This document shows, piece after piece, positions 44,896 through 53,744 of a DNA stretch of 64,000 nt. The notes beneath the pieces are model-generated. The model made no database searches. It was not told the origin of the DNA and was given only the letters and a program-made list of their open reading frames with translations. The position numbers and the translations under genes are program-made. Positions within the stretch are counted from its first letter, which is position 1. Each line of letters starts with the position of its first letter. This DNA comes from Synechococcus sp. BO 8801 (GTDB lineage: Bacteria > Cyanobacteriota > Cyanobacteriia > PCC-6307 > Cyanobiaceae), in NCBI RefSeq assembly GCF_002252675.1, contig NZ_NQKY01000002.1, positions 186,001 through 250,000 on the forward strand. Direction: 5' to 3'.

Positions 44896-46116
44896 CTACC
44901 ACGTGTGGGCGGCCGGGGAGTCTGGCTCCCAGGGAGCGAAATCCTCTGAAAAACATCCCTCGCCGATGGCCTGGGCCATGGCGGTCGTGAAGCGCAGCAG
45001 GGTGGTGAGGTTGTGGAGGCTCAGCAGGGTGCGGCCCAGCAGTTCGTCGCTGCGGAACAGGTGGTGCAGGTAGCTGCGGCTGTGGTGCCGGCAGGCCAGG
45101 CAACCGCAGCTGGGGTCGAGGGGGCCGTGGTCGTGGCGGAAGCGGGCATTGCGCAGGTTCCAGCGCTCGCCCCCCACCAGGGCGGTGCCGTGCCGGCCCA
45201 GCCGGGTGGGCAGCACGCAGTCGAACAGGTCGAAGCCGTTGGCGACCGCGATCGCCATCTCCCGCAGGCTGCCCACCCCCATCAGGTAGTGGGGACGCTC
45301 CTGGGGCAGCAGGGGACCCACCTGGCGCACCACCCGGTGCATCTCCTCGACGGGCTCGCCCACGCTCACGCCCCCGACGGCGATGCCGGGCAGGTCCATC
45401 GCCGCCACCACCCGGGCCGAGGCCTCGCGCAGATGGGGGAAGCAGCCCCCCTGCACGATCCCGAACAGGGCCTGGTCGCCGCCGCCGTGGCAGGCGACGC
45501 AGCGCTCCAGCCAGCGGTGGGTGCGCCGGCAGGCCTCGGCCACCGCCGCTTCGCTGGCGGGATAGGGCGGGCACTGGTCGAAGGCCATGGCCACATCGGC
45601 CCCCAGGGCCCGCTGGATGGCCATGGAGCGCTCGGGGGTCAGGTCGATCCGCGAGCCGTCGCGAGGGGAGCGGAACACCACGCCGTCGTCGTCGATCCGG
45701 TTGATGGCGTCGAGGCTGAACACCTGGAAGCCGCCCGAGTCGGTCAGCAGGGGGCCGTCCCAGCCCATGAAGCGATGCAGCCCGCCGGCCTCCGCCACCA
45801 CCGGCTCCCCCGGCTGCAGATGCAGATGGAAGGTGTTGGCCAGGACCATCTGGGCCCCGGTCTCCCGCAGCTGGGGCGTGCTGACGCCCTTGACGGTGGC
45901 GGCGGTGCCCACCGGCATGAACCGGGGCGTGTGGACGGGGCCGTGGGGGGTGGTGAAGCAGCCGCAGCGGGCCCGGGTCCGCGGGCAACGGGCGGTGATC
46001 GTGAAGTCGAAGGCGATGACGCCGCAGCGGCTCAGCGCTGACGCTAGGCGCCGCTGCTGCGACGCTACCCGGGGTTCCACCTCCACCTGCACCGCCGCCT
46101 CCAACGCCCTGCCCAT
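44896..46116 (-). CDS. tgt: tRNA-guanine transglycosylase (queuine/preQ1)
   Basis: About 406 residues if begun at ATG 46116. TIM-barrel TGT: nucleophile region [58 protein letters not shown], and the zinc site [19 protein letters not shown]. It exchanges G34 for preQ1 in GUN tRNAs. Homologues start near [15 protein letters not shown], so 46116 probably adds about 30 residues; a GTG (around 46080) inside is a likely alternative. The ATG at 46116 is head-to-head with the cobS ATG, sharing two bases. Confidence 0.95.
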   Translation of the reverse strand: MGRALEAAVQVEVEPRVASQQRRLASALSRCGVIAFDFTITARCPRTRARCGCFTTPHGPVHTPRFMPVGTAATVKGVSTPQLRETGAQMVLANTFHLHLQPGEPVVAEAGGLHRFMGWDGPLLTDSGGFQVFSLDAINRIDDDGVVFRSPRDGSRIDLTPERSMAIQRALGADVAMAFDQCPPYPASEAAVAEACRRTHRWLERCVACHGGGDQALFGIVQGGCFPHLREASARVVAAMDLPGIAVGGVSVGEPVEEMHRVVRQVGPLLPQERPHYLMGVGSLREMAIAVANGFDLFDCVLPTRLGRHGTALVGGERWNLRNARFRHDHGPLDPSCGCLACRHHSRSYLHHLFRSDELLGRTLLSLHNLTTLLRFTTAMAQAIGEGCFSEDFAPWEPDSPAAHTW

Positions 46117-46885
46117 GCCCCGCCTGAGCGCTCCACCGTGGCTGCGGGATCTCGCCGGGGCCTGGATCTTCTATTCGGTGCTGCCGGCCTGGCCGGCGCC
46201 GGCGCCCCGCTTCGAGCGGATCGCCCGCTTCGCCCCCTGGATCGGTGCCGTTCTCGGTGTGCTGCAGGGGCTGCTCTGGTGGGCCCTGGAGGGGCGGGTG
46301 CCCCTGGTGGCCCAGGTGGCGCTGGTGCTGGCGCTCGGGCTGTGGCTGAGCGGCGGCCTGCACATGGACGGCGTCATGGACAGCGCCGATGGCCTGGCGG
46401 CGGGGGACCGCTGCCTGGAGGCGATGGCCGACAGCCGGGTGGGGGCGAGCGGCGTGCAGGCCCTCGTGCTGGTGCTGCTGCTGCGGGCCGGGGCCCTGGC
46501 GATGCTGGGGCCGGCGGCGCCGGTGGCGCTGGTGTGGGCCGCGGTCTGCGGCCGGGTGGCGCCCCTGCCCGCCATGGCCTGGTTCCCCTACCTGCGGCCC
46601 GGCGGCAGCGCCGCCTTCCATCGCGCCCACGGGGCCGGCCTGGCGGCGGAGCTGCGGCCCGCCCTGCTGCTGCTGCCGCCCCTGCTGCTGCTGCCCTGGC
46701 CGGGCCTGGCCACCTGGCCCGTCCCCATCGGAGCGCTGGCCCTGCTGCCGGCCCTGCTGGTTCCGGTGGTCCTGGGTCGCCGCCTCGGCGGCCACAGCGG
46801 CGACAGCTACGGCGCCTGTGTGGAGTGGAGCGAATCGCTGGGCCTGCTGCTCATCGCCGCGGTGCTGACGGCCTGGGCAGGCTGA
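46115..46885 (+). CDS. cobS: Adenosylcobinamide-GDP ribazoletransferase CobS
   Basis: 256 residues, polytopic membrane protein (about six to eight helices). CobS joins adenosylcobinamide-GDP and alpha-ribazole in cobalamin synthesis. The Mg-binding motif [20 protein letters not shown], followed by [12 protein letters not shown], is diagnostic, as is [20 protein letters not shown] near the C-terminus. In these organisms the lower ligand may be adenine, giving pseudocobalamin, which is known for Synechococcus. It overlaps the histidine kinase gene by 35 bp convergently. Confidence 0.95.
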   Translation: MPRLSAPPWLRDLAGAWIFYSVLPAWPAPAPRFERIARFAPWIGAVLGVLQGLLWWALEGRVPLVAQVALVLALGLWLSGGLHMDGVMDSADGLAAGDRCLEAMADSRVGASGVQALVLVLLLRAGALAMLGPAAPVALVWAAVCGRVAPLPAMAWFPYLRPGGSAAFHRAHGAGLAAELRPALLLLPPLLLLPWPGLATWPVPIGALALLPALLVPVVLGRRLGGHSGDSYGACVEWSESLGLLLIAAVLTAWAG

Positions 46886-47975
46886 GCCGGAAGGCGTTGC
46901 CCTCCTCCGGGAGCGCCTCGGCCACGGTCCGGGGCGGCACCACGAGCGCCAGTTCGCCGCCCAGGCTGCGGGCCAGATCACGGCCGAGGGCCAGCCCCAG
47001 GCCGGTGCCGGGCAGGTCCTGGCCCCGGGTTCCCCGCACCCCCCGCCCGAAGATCGTTTCCCGCTCGGCGGCGGCAATGGCCGGCCCGCCGTCCCAGACC
47101 GTGAGCTGCAGCCCGCCGTCGTCGCTGGCCCAGTGCAGGCCCACGGCGGCGCCTGGGGGGCTGTAGCGGAAAGCGTTCTCCAGCAGGTTGGCCAGGATCT
47201 CCGCCACCGATCCGCTGTCGCCGCTCCAGTCCGGCAGGGTCCGGGGGCCGTGCCACTCCCGCCCCTGCAGGGTCGCGGTGGCGGCCGCCCGCTGCAGCAG
47301 CGGTTCCAGCAGCCCGGCCAGGGGCTGGCCCTCGGGTCCGCTCAGCAGGGGCGGCAGCAGCAGGGGCTGGGGGGAGGCGGGGGCGGCGAGCTGCCCTTCC
47401 GGGTGGACCAGGGCGCTGATGGCCTCCACATAACGGTTGATCTGGCGCTCCTCGGCCAGCAGGCCCTGCACCAGGGAGCGGTCGTTGTGGTCGGGGCCGA
47501 GGCGCCGCAGCAGCAGCTGCCCGAAGGTGCGCAGGGCCGTGAGCGGGTTGCGCAGCTGGTGCAGCAGCAGTCCCAGCTGCTCCTCCCGCTCCGAGAGCCG
47601 CTGCCGCAGCTCCCCGCCCTCCAGATCCAGCCGCAGGGCTTCGGTGAGGGCCAGGGCCACGGCCTGGAGCCGCTGGGCGAGCGGCTCGGGCCAGGGGTTG
47701 CGGGCGGCCTCCACCTGCAGGGCACCGAGCAGGCGCTGGCCATCCCGCAGGGGCAGCCAGCGCCGCTGCTCCGCCGGCACCCGCAGCCGGCTGACGCTGT
47801 CCACCGCCGGCAGGGCCCGCTCGTCCGGGGGCCAGTGGCCGACCGGCAGCAGGCTGGGCTGGCCCGTTTCCCCCTGATGGGTGACGTAGACCACCAGGGA
47901 CCGGACCTCAGGGCAGTCGACGAACTGGCCCAGCTGAAACCCCACCAGGGCCAGAAACCGTTGCGAGACAGGCAT
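46851..47975 (-). CDS. Sensor histidine kinase, possibly Hik2/CSK-like
   Basis: 374 residues from ATG 47975. An N-terminal region resembling a GAF domain (about 1-110) has one cysteine (C21) and few other marks. It is followed by a DHp helix with His139 in [20 protein letters not shown] and an ATPase domain with [15 protein letters not shown] (N box), VWDGGPAIA (G1) and [20 protein letters not shown] (G2). No transmembrane segment, so soluble. [14 protein letters not shown] resembles Hik2 and the chloroplast sensor kinase CSK, which sense redox state; this link is by memory of the motif. No response regulator is adjacent. Confidence 0.72.
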   Translation of the reverse strand: MPVSQRFLALVGFQLGQFVDCPEVRSLVVYVTHQGETGQPSLLPVGHWPPDERALPAVDSVSRLRVPAEQRRWLPLRDGQRLLGALQVEAARNPWPEPLAQRLQAVALALTEALRLDLEGGELRQRLSEREEQLGLLLHQLRNPLTALRTFGQLLLRRLGPDHNDRSLVQGLLAEERQINRYVEAISALVHPEGQLAAPASPQPLLLPPLLSGPEGQPLAGLLEPLLQRAAATATLQGREWHGPRTLPDWSGDSGSVAEILANLLENAFRYSPPGAAVGLHWASDDGGLQLTVWDGGPAIAAAERETIFGRGVRGTRGQDLPGTGLGLALGRDLARSLGGELALVVPPRTVAEALPEEGNAFRLSLPRPSAPRR

Positions 47976-48387
47976 CACCAGCCGCGGACCGGATCCGTCC
48001 GGGAAATTTTCGGGAGAGGCGTGTCGAAACGCAAAAAAAGTTTTAAGATCTTGGTAACGACCACTACTTCGCAGTCCTCGGACGGGCGGAAAGTTGCAGT
48101 CGTAACGGCCAGCGTTGCGCTTTGCTCGCAACCAAGGCTACAGCAGAGGCAGCTGCGCACCGCCTCTGTACCGGCCATGACCTCCTCCGGGAGCCGGCCG
48201 GCGTTACCGACGGTGATCCTCTCCGACCAGCCCCAGGTCGACAGTCGTATGGACGTGGACCCGCCACCCCTGGGTGGTCGGTCCTCTCTGCCGTTCGTCG
48301 CCGGCTCCGGCCGCTATCGCACGTCTGCAGCCCCCCCCCCCCCCCCCCAACTCCACCTTTCGGTCTCCCTTCACCGGGATCCATGCC
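47976..48387. other. Long divergent spacer with 18-C run
   Basis: 412 bp between the divergent kinase gene and the conserved hypothetical gene. The left part has an A/T-rich stretch (48016-48045, with an A-run and TTTTAAGAT) unusual for this GC-rich genome and likely a promoter region. The right part contains a homopolymer of 18 C at 48331-48348. No coding sequence is convincing here; an ORF extending the kinase to 48131 lacks support. Confidence 0.5.
48331..48348. repeat. Poly-C tract, 18 bases
   Basis: Eighteen consecutive C residues 39 bp upstream of the start codon of the conserved hypothetical gene at 48388. Such long C runs are prone to slippage, so length may vary between cells and could alter promoter spacing or leader structure. 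It may also be a length artefact in sequencing or assembly. Confidence 0.9.
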
Positions 48388-48759
48388 ATGTCCAAGAAGC
48401 GCAAGCGGATCAGTCGCCGTCGTCTCGCAGGCCAGCGGGTCCTCGCCCATGTCCCGACCTTCAACCTCGAAACCGGCTCCCACAAACCGGTGACGGCAGC
48501 CCGCCGCTACATCGCCGAAACGGAGCTGACGGCTCCGGCGATCCTCAACGTGCGCCGCAACGAGCACACCACCGACCGCTTCTTCTGGGGGGAGAAGGGC
48601 CTGTTCAGCGCCCAGTACGCCGAAGAGAACCATTTCCTGTTCCCGTCCCTGCGGCTGATCGTCGACAGCATCGGCGAAGAGGTGCTCTTCGAGGGCCTCG
48701 AAGCCCTCGCCTCCGACGACTGGGAGGAGATGGAGGAGTACGAGTACGCCTTCGTCTGA
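48388..48759 (+). CDS. Conserved cyanobacterial hypothetical protein
   Basis: 123 residues: a strongly basic start MSKKRKRISRRRLAGQRVLA, then HVPTFNLETGSHKPVTAARR, NVRRNEHTTDRFFWGEKGLF, and an acidic end LASDDWEEMEEYEYAFV. The opposed basic and acidic ends suggest a small nucleic-acid or protein-binding factor, but nothing is known. I recognise the same sequence pattern as a conserved protein in marine Synechococcus; no function assigned. The start is ATG 48388; a shifted ATG at 48383 is out of frame. Confidence 0.75.
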   Translation: MSKKRKRISRRRLAGQRVLAHVPTFNLETGSHKPVTAARRYIAETELTAPAILNVRRNEHTTDRFFWGEKGLFSAQYAEENHFLFPSLRLIVDSIGEEVLFEGLEALASDDWEEMEEYEYAFV

Positions 48760-48780
48760 TTCCCGCTTCGCGGCTCCTGG

Positions 48781-49458
48781 TCAGCGTGCTTCCCAGCCCC
48801 TGACCAGGAACTCCCGCACCGGGGCGATCAACTCGGGATCGATGCTGTGGCCGCCTGGAAAGGTGATCCGCCGCACCGAGCCACCGGCCTCCGCGAGCGA
48901 TCGTTCCAGCGCCGCACTGGCCGCAAAGGGCACCACAGGATCCTGCTCGCCATGGGTGAGCAGGATGTCCGTGCGTGGCGTCCGGGGCTGCCAGTCGGGA
49001 TGGGGGTAGCCGCTGCAGGCCACCAGCCCCGCCAGTGGCAGGGCCTCGCTGGCGTCCGGGCCGCAGCCCGTGGCCACATCGATGGCCATGGCCGCCCCCT
49101 GGGAGAAGCCCAGCAGGCAGGTGTGCTCCAGCGGCACGGAGGCGCCCAGGGCCAGCAGCCGGCGCCGCAGCGCCCGGCGGGCCTCGGGCAGCTGGGGCCA
49201 CTCGGGCTGCTGCAGGTCGTACCACTGGCGGCCCATGCCGGCCGGATGGGGCAGGGGCGCCCGCAGGGCGACCACGCTCAGGCCGATGGCGGCGGGATCG
49301 GCGTCCAGGAGCACCGCCCCCAGATCCAGCAGGTCATCGGCGTCGGCGCCCCAGCCGTGCAGCAGCACCAGCCGTCTTTCGGCCTGGCGCGGGCCCGCGA
49401 ACAGGGCGGTGGCGTCGTCTTCGATCGGCGGCACTTCGGCGAGGGGATCCGTGGGCAC
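48781..49458 (-). CDS. Alpha/beta hydrolase, phospholipase/carboxylesterase type
   Basis: 225 residues from GTG 49458. The alpha/beta hydrolase fold of the phospholipase/carboxylesterase family: RRLVLLHGWGADADDLLDLG (oxyanion region), GRQWYDLQQPEW, nucleophile LLGFSQGAAMA, acid site LLTHGEQDPVVP and catalytic histidine in FPGGHSIDPELI. It would hydrolyse short acyl esters; the substrate is unknown. It lies on the opposite strand from purH with 56 bp between starts. Confidence 0.9.
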   Translation of the reverse strand: MPTDPLAEVPPIEDDATALFAGPRQAERRLVLLHGWGADADDLLDLGAVLLDADPAAIGLSVVALRAPLPHPAGMGRQWYDLQQPEWPQLPEARRALRRRLLALGASVPLEHTCLLGFSQGAAMAIDVATGCGPDASEALPLAGLVACSGYPHPDWQPRTPRTDILLTHGEQDPVVPFAASAALERSLAEAGGSVRRITFPGGHSIDPELIAPVREFLVRGWEAR

Positions 49459-49514
49459 GGTGACGTTCGGCTGTTGCTGCGTAGGTTGGCTCCTCCTCCG
49501 CCCTTTCCGCCGTC

Positions 49515-51059
49515 ATGGCTGCCACGGCCCTTCTGAGTGTGTCCGACAAGCGGGGCCTGGTGCCGCTGGCGGAGGGGCTGCTGGCTCAGGGCTACGCGTT
49601 GCTCTCCAGCGGCGGCACCGCCGCGGCCCTGGCCGCCGCCGGCCTGCCGGTGACGAAGGTGGCGGAGCACACCGGTGCTCCCGAGATCCTCGGCGGCCGG
49701 GTCAAGACCCTCCATCCCCGCATCCACGGCGGCATCCTGGCCCGCCGGGACGATCCCGTCCACCGCGCCGACCTGGAGGCCCAGGGGATCACCACCATCG
49801 ATGTGGTGGTGGTCAACCTCTATCCCTTCCGCGCCACCGTGGCCGACCCCGCCGTGAGCTGGGAAACGGCCATCGAGACCATCGACATCGGTGGCCCGGC
49901 GATGGTGCGGGCCGCCGCCAAGAACCACGCCGACGTGGCGGTGCTCACCGATCCCGACCAGTACCCGGCCTTTCTGGAGGCCCTGGCGGCCGGCCAGGTC
50001 GACGGGAGCCTGCGGCGCCGGCTCGCCCTGGCGGCCTTCGCCCACACCGCCGCCTACGACGCCGCCATCGCCACCTGGATCGATGGCCGCCTCGCCGATG
50101 AACCGGGCCAGCCCCTGCGGCTGGAGCTGCCCCTGCGGCAGGTGCTCCGTTACGGCGAGAACCCCCACCAGGGCGCCCGCTGGTTCGGCGAAGCCGGCGT
50201 GGGCTGGGGGGCGGCCCGCCAGCTCCAGGGCAAGGAACTCAGCTACAACAACCTGATCGACCTGGAGGCGGCCCTCACCACGGTGGCGGCCTTCGGCTAC
50301 GGCCCCGGCGCCGAGCCGGCGGCGGTGGTGATCAAGCACACCAACCCCTGCGGCGTCGCCATCGGCGCCGACACCGCCGAGGCCCTGCTGCGGGCCCTGG
50401 ATGCCGACCGGGTCTCCGCCTTCGGGGGCATCGTCGCCCTCAACGGGCCGGTGGACCGGGCGGCTGCCGAGCACCTGGCGGGGCTGTTCCTGGAATGCGT
50501 CGTGGCGCCGTCGTTCTCCGAGGAGGCCCGCCAGCGGCTGGCGGCGAAGACCAACCTGCGCCTGCTGGAGCTCGATCCCGGCGCCGTGGCGGGGGCCGCC
50601 GGAGCCCTGCAGCTGCGCAGCGTGCTCGGAGGGGTGCTGGCCCAGCAGGCGGACGACGGCCCCGCCGATCCCGATGCCTGGCAGGTGGTGAGCGAGCGCC
50701 AGCCCAGCGCCCAGGAATGGCAGGATCTGCGCTTCGCCTGGCAGGTGGTGCGCCATGTGCGCTCCAACGCCATCCTGGTGGCCCGCGATGGCCGCACCCT
50801 CGGCGTCGGGGCGGGCCAGATGAACCGGGTGGGCTCGGCCCGGCTGGCCCTCGAGGCGGCCGGCGCAGCCGCCCGGGGGGCCGTGCTGGCCAGCGACGGC
50901 TTCTTCCCCTTCGATGACACGGTGCTGCTGGCGGCGGAGCACGGCATCCGGGCGGTGATCCAGCCCGGCGGCAGCAAGCGCGACCCGGATTCGATCGCCG
51001 CCTGCAACGCCAACGGCATGGTGATGGTGATCACCGGCCGTCGTCACTTTCTGCACTGA
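49515..51059 (+). CDS. purH: AICAR formyltransferase/IMP cyclohydrolase PurH
   Basis: 514 residues, bifunctional. N-terminal IMP cyclohydrolase (about 1-195): LLSVSDKRGLVPLAEGLLAQ, GRVKTLHPRIHGGILARRD, DIGGPAMVRAAAKNHADV. C-terminal AICAR transformylase: LRYGENPHQGARWFG, ELSYNNLIDLEAAL, VVIKHTNPCGVAIG, GGSKRDPDSIAACNANGMVM. Together they finish de novo purine synthesis by making IMP. Normal length. Confidence 0.98.
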   Translation: MAATALLSVSDKRGLVPLAEGLLAQGYALLSSGGTAAALAAAGLPVTKVAEHTGAPEILGGRVKTLHPRIHGGILARRDDPVHRADLEAQGITTIDVVVVNLYPFRATVADPAVSWETAIETIDIGGPAMVRAAAKNHADVAVLTDPDQYPAFLEALAAGQVDGSLRRRLALAAFAHTAAYDAAIATWIDGRLADEPGQPLRLELPLRQVLRYGENPHQGARWFGEAGVGWGAARQLQGKELSYNNLIDLEAALTTVAAFGYGPGAEPAAVVIKHTNPCGVAIGADTAEALLRALDADRVSAFGGIVALNGPVDRAAAEHLAGLFLECVVAPSFSEEARQRLAAKTNLRLLELDPGAVAGAAGALQLRSVLGGVLAQQADDGPADPDAWQVVSERQPSAQEWQDLRFAWQVVRHVRSNAILVARDGRTLGVGAGQMNRVGSARLALEAAGAAARGAVLASDGFFPFDDTVLLAAEHGIRAVIQPGGSKRDPDSIAACNANGMVMVITGRRHFLH

Positions 51060-51130
51060 GGGCACGGAGAAGTTGTAACTTCGGTGCACTCGCAGCCGGC
51101 CGCCCTGGCCCGGTGGAGTTCCAACGCGTC

Positions 51131-51607
51131 ATGTTCGCCGCCCTTCCCGCTTCGATCGCCTTCGCCCTCAACTTCGCCCACCCCCTGCTGATGTGGGTGC
51201 TGCTGGGCCTCGCGGCCTACGCGATGTTCCTGGGCATCAAGGCCAAGAAGACCCGCACGGCCACGGCCGAGGATCGCAAGGAGCTCATCAAGGGGCAGTT
51301 CGCCAAGCGCCATTACCTCATGGGCAGCCTCGTGCTGGCCGTCCTCGTGCTCGGCTTCGTCGGTGGCATGGCCGTCACCTACATCAACAACGGCAAGCTG
51401 TTCGTCGGTCCCCACCTGCTGGTGGCGCTGGGGATGGTGTGCCTGATCGCCCTGGCGGCGGCCCTCTCGCCGCTGATGCAGGCCGGCAACCTGATCGCCC
51501 GCAAGGTGCACGTGGGCCTCAACATGACCCTGATGACCCTGTTCCTGTGGCAGGCCGTCACCGGCATGCAGATCGTCAACAAGATCCTCACCGCTCCCGC
51601 TCCCTGA
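51131..51607 (+). CDS. DUF4079 membrane protein
   Basis: 158 residues from ATG 51131; GTG 51113 adds six. Four predicted membrane helices: FALNFAHPLLMWVLLGLAAY, the LMGSLVLAVLVLGFVGGMAV, LLVALGMVCLIALAAALSPL, and NMTLMTLFLWQAVTGMQIVN. The KR-rich loop KAKKTRTATAEDRKELIKGQ lies between the first two. The histidines NFAHPLLMW and KVHVGLNM could be haem ligands, as in cytochrome b561-like folds, which is a guess. Conserved in cyanobacteria; function unknown. Followed by a convergent hairpin. Confidence 0.82.
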   Translation: MFAALPASIAFALNFAHPLLMWVLLGLAAYAMFLGIKAKKTRTATAEDRKELIKGQFAKRHYLMGSLVLAVLVLGFVGGMAVTYINNGKLFVGPHLLVALGMVCLIALAAALSPLMQAGNLIARKVHVGLNMTLMTLFLWQAVTGMQIVNKILTAPAP

Positions 51608-51635
51608 GCACCCCCCCCTGAGGGAGGGGGGTCAG
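51604..51635. terminator. Convergent hairpin, likely bidirectional terminator
   Basis: ACCCCCC at 51610-51616 pairs with GGGGGGT at 51626-51632, and outer CTGA/TCAG extends the stem. There is no T-run on either side. It sits exactly between DUF4079 and the convergent DUF1997 gene, whose stop codon lies inside it. Confidence 0.55.
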
Positions 51636-52309
51636 AACTGGGCCCGGCGCCGCGGCGGGCAGGGGATGCCGTGGCTGGCGTGGAAATCCTCCTGGACCTT
51701 CCAGGTGAGCCGGCGGGAGATCTGCCGCACGATCTGACGCAGCAGGTGGTCGCCGCTGCTCTGGACCAGGTGTTCGGGCAGCAGGGAGAGCATGCCGGGC
51801 AGCCGCAGCCACACGGCCAGGTCGAGCTGCCAGCGCACCAGGGTGTGGAGCATCACCCCATCCACCTCCTCGTGGGACACCTCGGAGCCGCTGGCCTCGT
51901 CGAGGCACAGGGAGGCCGCGAATTCGACGTCGTAGAGCCCCCGCAGGGCCGCGTCGGAGTGGGGCAGGGGCACGGTGACGATGCGGTAGATCCCGGCGGC
52001 CTGGGGAAGCAGCTCCAGGCCGATGGTGGGCTCCACCTCGAAGCCGAAGTTGCCGAAGCGGCCCAGGGTCAGCACATACCCCTGGCTGCCGATGGGCTCC
52101 ACCGTCATCGGGGCGGCGCAGCGGCGGAACCAGCCCTCGTGGCGGTCGAGGTAGGAGCCCACCACGGCGGCCGGCGCCCGCATCTCCATCAGATCGGCGA
52201 AGGTGCTGGCGTAGCGGCGGATGGCAGGGTCCGTCCTGTCGCGCAGGGGTTCGCTCGCGGTGGCCCCGGCGTCGTCGGGATCCTGTTGCAGGGAGGAGCC
52301 TGCCGCCAT
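51632..52309 (-). CDS. DUF1997-family protein
   Basis: 225 residues. The cyanobacterial/plastid DUF1997 pattern: RYASTFADLMEMRAPAAVVG, YLDRHEGWFRRCAAPMTVEP, LTLGRFGNFGFEVEPTIGLE, and LRQIVRQISRRLTWKVQEDF followed by HASHGIP. The START/SRPBCC-like fold may bind a hydrophobic ligand. Plastid homologues exist, so a photosynthesis role is possible. No signal peptide. It runs towards DUF4079, ending inside the shared hairpin. Confidence 0.85.
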   Translation of the reverse strand: MAAGSSLQQDPDDAGATASEPLRDRTDPAIRRYASTFADLMEMRAPAAVVGSYLDRHEGWFRRCAAPMTVEPIGSQGYVLTLGRFGNFGFEVEPTIGLELLPQAAGIYRIVTVPLPHSDAALRGLYDVEFAASLCLDEASGSEVSHEEVDGVMLHTLVRWQLDLAVWLRLPGMLSLLPEHLVQSSGDHLLRQIVRQISRRLTWKVQEDFHASHGIPCPPRRRAQF

Positions 52310-52430
52310 CGTGGTCTGGGGCGTGCGGTGGGTCAGAGGGGAACGGCCAGAAAGGACGGGGGTTCTGATCTCCCGGGCGGCCCTGGAGGGAGGAAAACCT
52401 TTCGTGAATGTAAAGCCACCGGGTGGTGGT

Positions 52431-53639
52431 TCACTCCTCGCTGAGACCCACCAGGCGCTCGATCACGTCCTCCACGACCCGGTCGGGGGTGGAGGCGCCG
52501 GAGGTGATGCCCACCCGCACCGGCCCCTCCGGCAGGAAGGGCTCCAGGGTCTCCAGCTCGCCCCCCAGGGGCTTGTGCTCGATGCGGTTGCCCGGTCCGA
52601 TCCGCTCGGGGGTGTCGATGTGGAAAGAGCGGATGCCGCGGCTGACGGCGATCTCCTGCAGGTGGGTGGTGTTGGAGGAGTTGTAGCCGCCGATGACCAC
52701 CATCAGGTCGAGGGGCTCGTCCACCAGGGCGAACATGGCGTCCTGGCGCTCCTGGGTGGCGTCGCAGATGGTGTTGAAGGCCAGGAAGTGCTCGTCGAGC
52801 TCGGCGGGGCCGTAGCGCTGCAGCATGGTGCGCTCGAACAGGCGGCCGATCTCCTCGGTCTCGCTCTTGAGCATGGTGGTCTGGTTGGCGACGCCGACCC
52901 GCACCAGGTCCCGGTCGGGATCGAAGCCGGGGGAGCAGGCATTGGCGAAATGGCTCATGAAGGCCTCACGGTCGGTGGCCCCCTGGCCCCGCTCGAGGAT
53001 GAAGTCGCTGACCATGCGGGCCTCGGCCAGGTCGAGCACCACCAGGTAGGTGCCGGCGAAGGAACTCGTGGCCAGGGTCTCCTCGTGCTTCACCTTGCCG
53101 TGGATGATCGAGGTGAAGGCGTGTTTCTTGTGCTTCTCGACGGTGTTCCACACCTTCGAGACCCAGGGGCAGGTGGTGTCGACGATGTGGCAGCCCCGTT
53201 CGTTGAGCAGCTGCATCTCCTGCACGGTGGCGCCGAAGGCGGGCAGGATCACCACGTCCCCGGTGCCCACCTCGGAGAAGTCCTTGACGTCGTCGTCGAC
53301 CGGGATGAAGCGGACGTCCATCTGGCGCAGATGGGCGTTGACCGAGGGGTTGTGGATGATCTCGTTGGTGATCCAGATCCGCTCACTGGGGTAGTGGCGG
53401 CGGGTTTCGTAGGCCATGGCCACCGCCCGCTCCACCCCCCAGCAGAAGCCGAAGGCCTCCGCCAGGCGGATCTTGAGACGCCCGCGCTGCAGGACGTGGC
53501 CGTTCTCCCGCAGGCTGGCGATCAGGTTGCTCTGGTAGGCCTGCTCCAGGCTGCCCGCGACCTCGTCGCCCAGGCCGAAGCCGCGGCGGTTGTAGCGATC
53601 CGAGTGGTGCAGGGAGCGCTTGAAGGCACGGGTGTCCAC
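52431..53639 (-). CDS. ispH: 4-hydroxy-3-methylbut-2-enyl diphosphate reductase
   Basis: 402 residues from GTG 53639; cyanobacterial IspH has this long form. It makes IPP and DMAPP in the last step of the MEP isoprenoid pathway, which feeds carotenoid and chlorophyll tails. The three 4Fe-4S cysteines are C66 ([11 protein letters not shown]), C157 ([10 protein letters not shown]) and C292 ([11 protein letters not shown]); catalytic KHEET and HGKVKH are visible. The cyanobacterial insert [15 protein letters not shown] is also present. The gene lies downstream of amt, separated by a terminator. Confidence 0.97.
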   Translation of the reverse strand: MDTRAFKRSLHHSDRYNRRGFGLGDEVAGSLEQAYQSNLIASLRENGHVLQRGRLKIRLAEAFGFCWGVERAVAMAYETRRHYPSERIWITNEIIHNPSVNAHLRQMDVRFIPVDDDVKDFSEVGTGDVVILPAFGATVQEMQLLNERGCHIVDTTCPWVSKVWNTVEKHKKHAFTSIIHGKVKHEETLATSSFAGTYLVVLDLAEARMVSDFILERGQGATDREAFMSHFANACSPGFDPDRDLVRVGVANQTTMLKSETEEIGRLFERTMLQRYGPAELDEHFLAFNTICDATQERQDAMFALVDEPLDLMVVIGGYNSSNTTHLQEIAVSRGIRSFHIDTPERIGPGNRIEHKPLGGELETLEPFLPEGPVRVGITSGASTPDRVVEDVIERLVGLSEE

Positions 53640-53690
53640 AGGCAGGTACCGGGTTGTGCCGACTCTATGGGGGTCGGCGGTGGGACGGGC

Positions 53691-53718
53691 GAAAAAAAAC
53701 CGCGGCCGGAGCCGCGGT
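53691..53718 (-). terminator. Rho-independent terminator of amt
   Basis: On the minus strand ACCGCGGC and GCCGCGGT (53711-53718 and 53699-53706) form an 8-bp stem with loop TCCG, followed by TTTTTTTT (53692-53699). It lies 26 bp after the amt stop codon and before ispH, so it should end amt transcripts. Confidence 0.9.
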
Positions 53719-53744
53719 CGAAAAGGGAAACCGGATCCGGGGGA

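Noticed and set aside
47976-48131. N-terminal extension of the histidine kinase to 48131
   Set aside because: It crosses the likely promoter region, and the added residues look random; ATG 47975 gives a sensible start.
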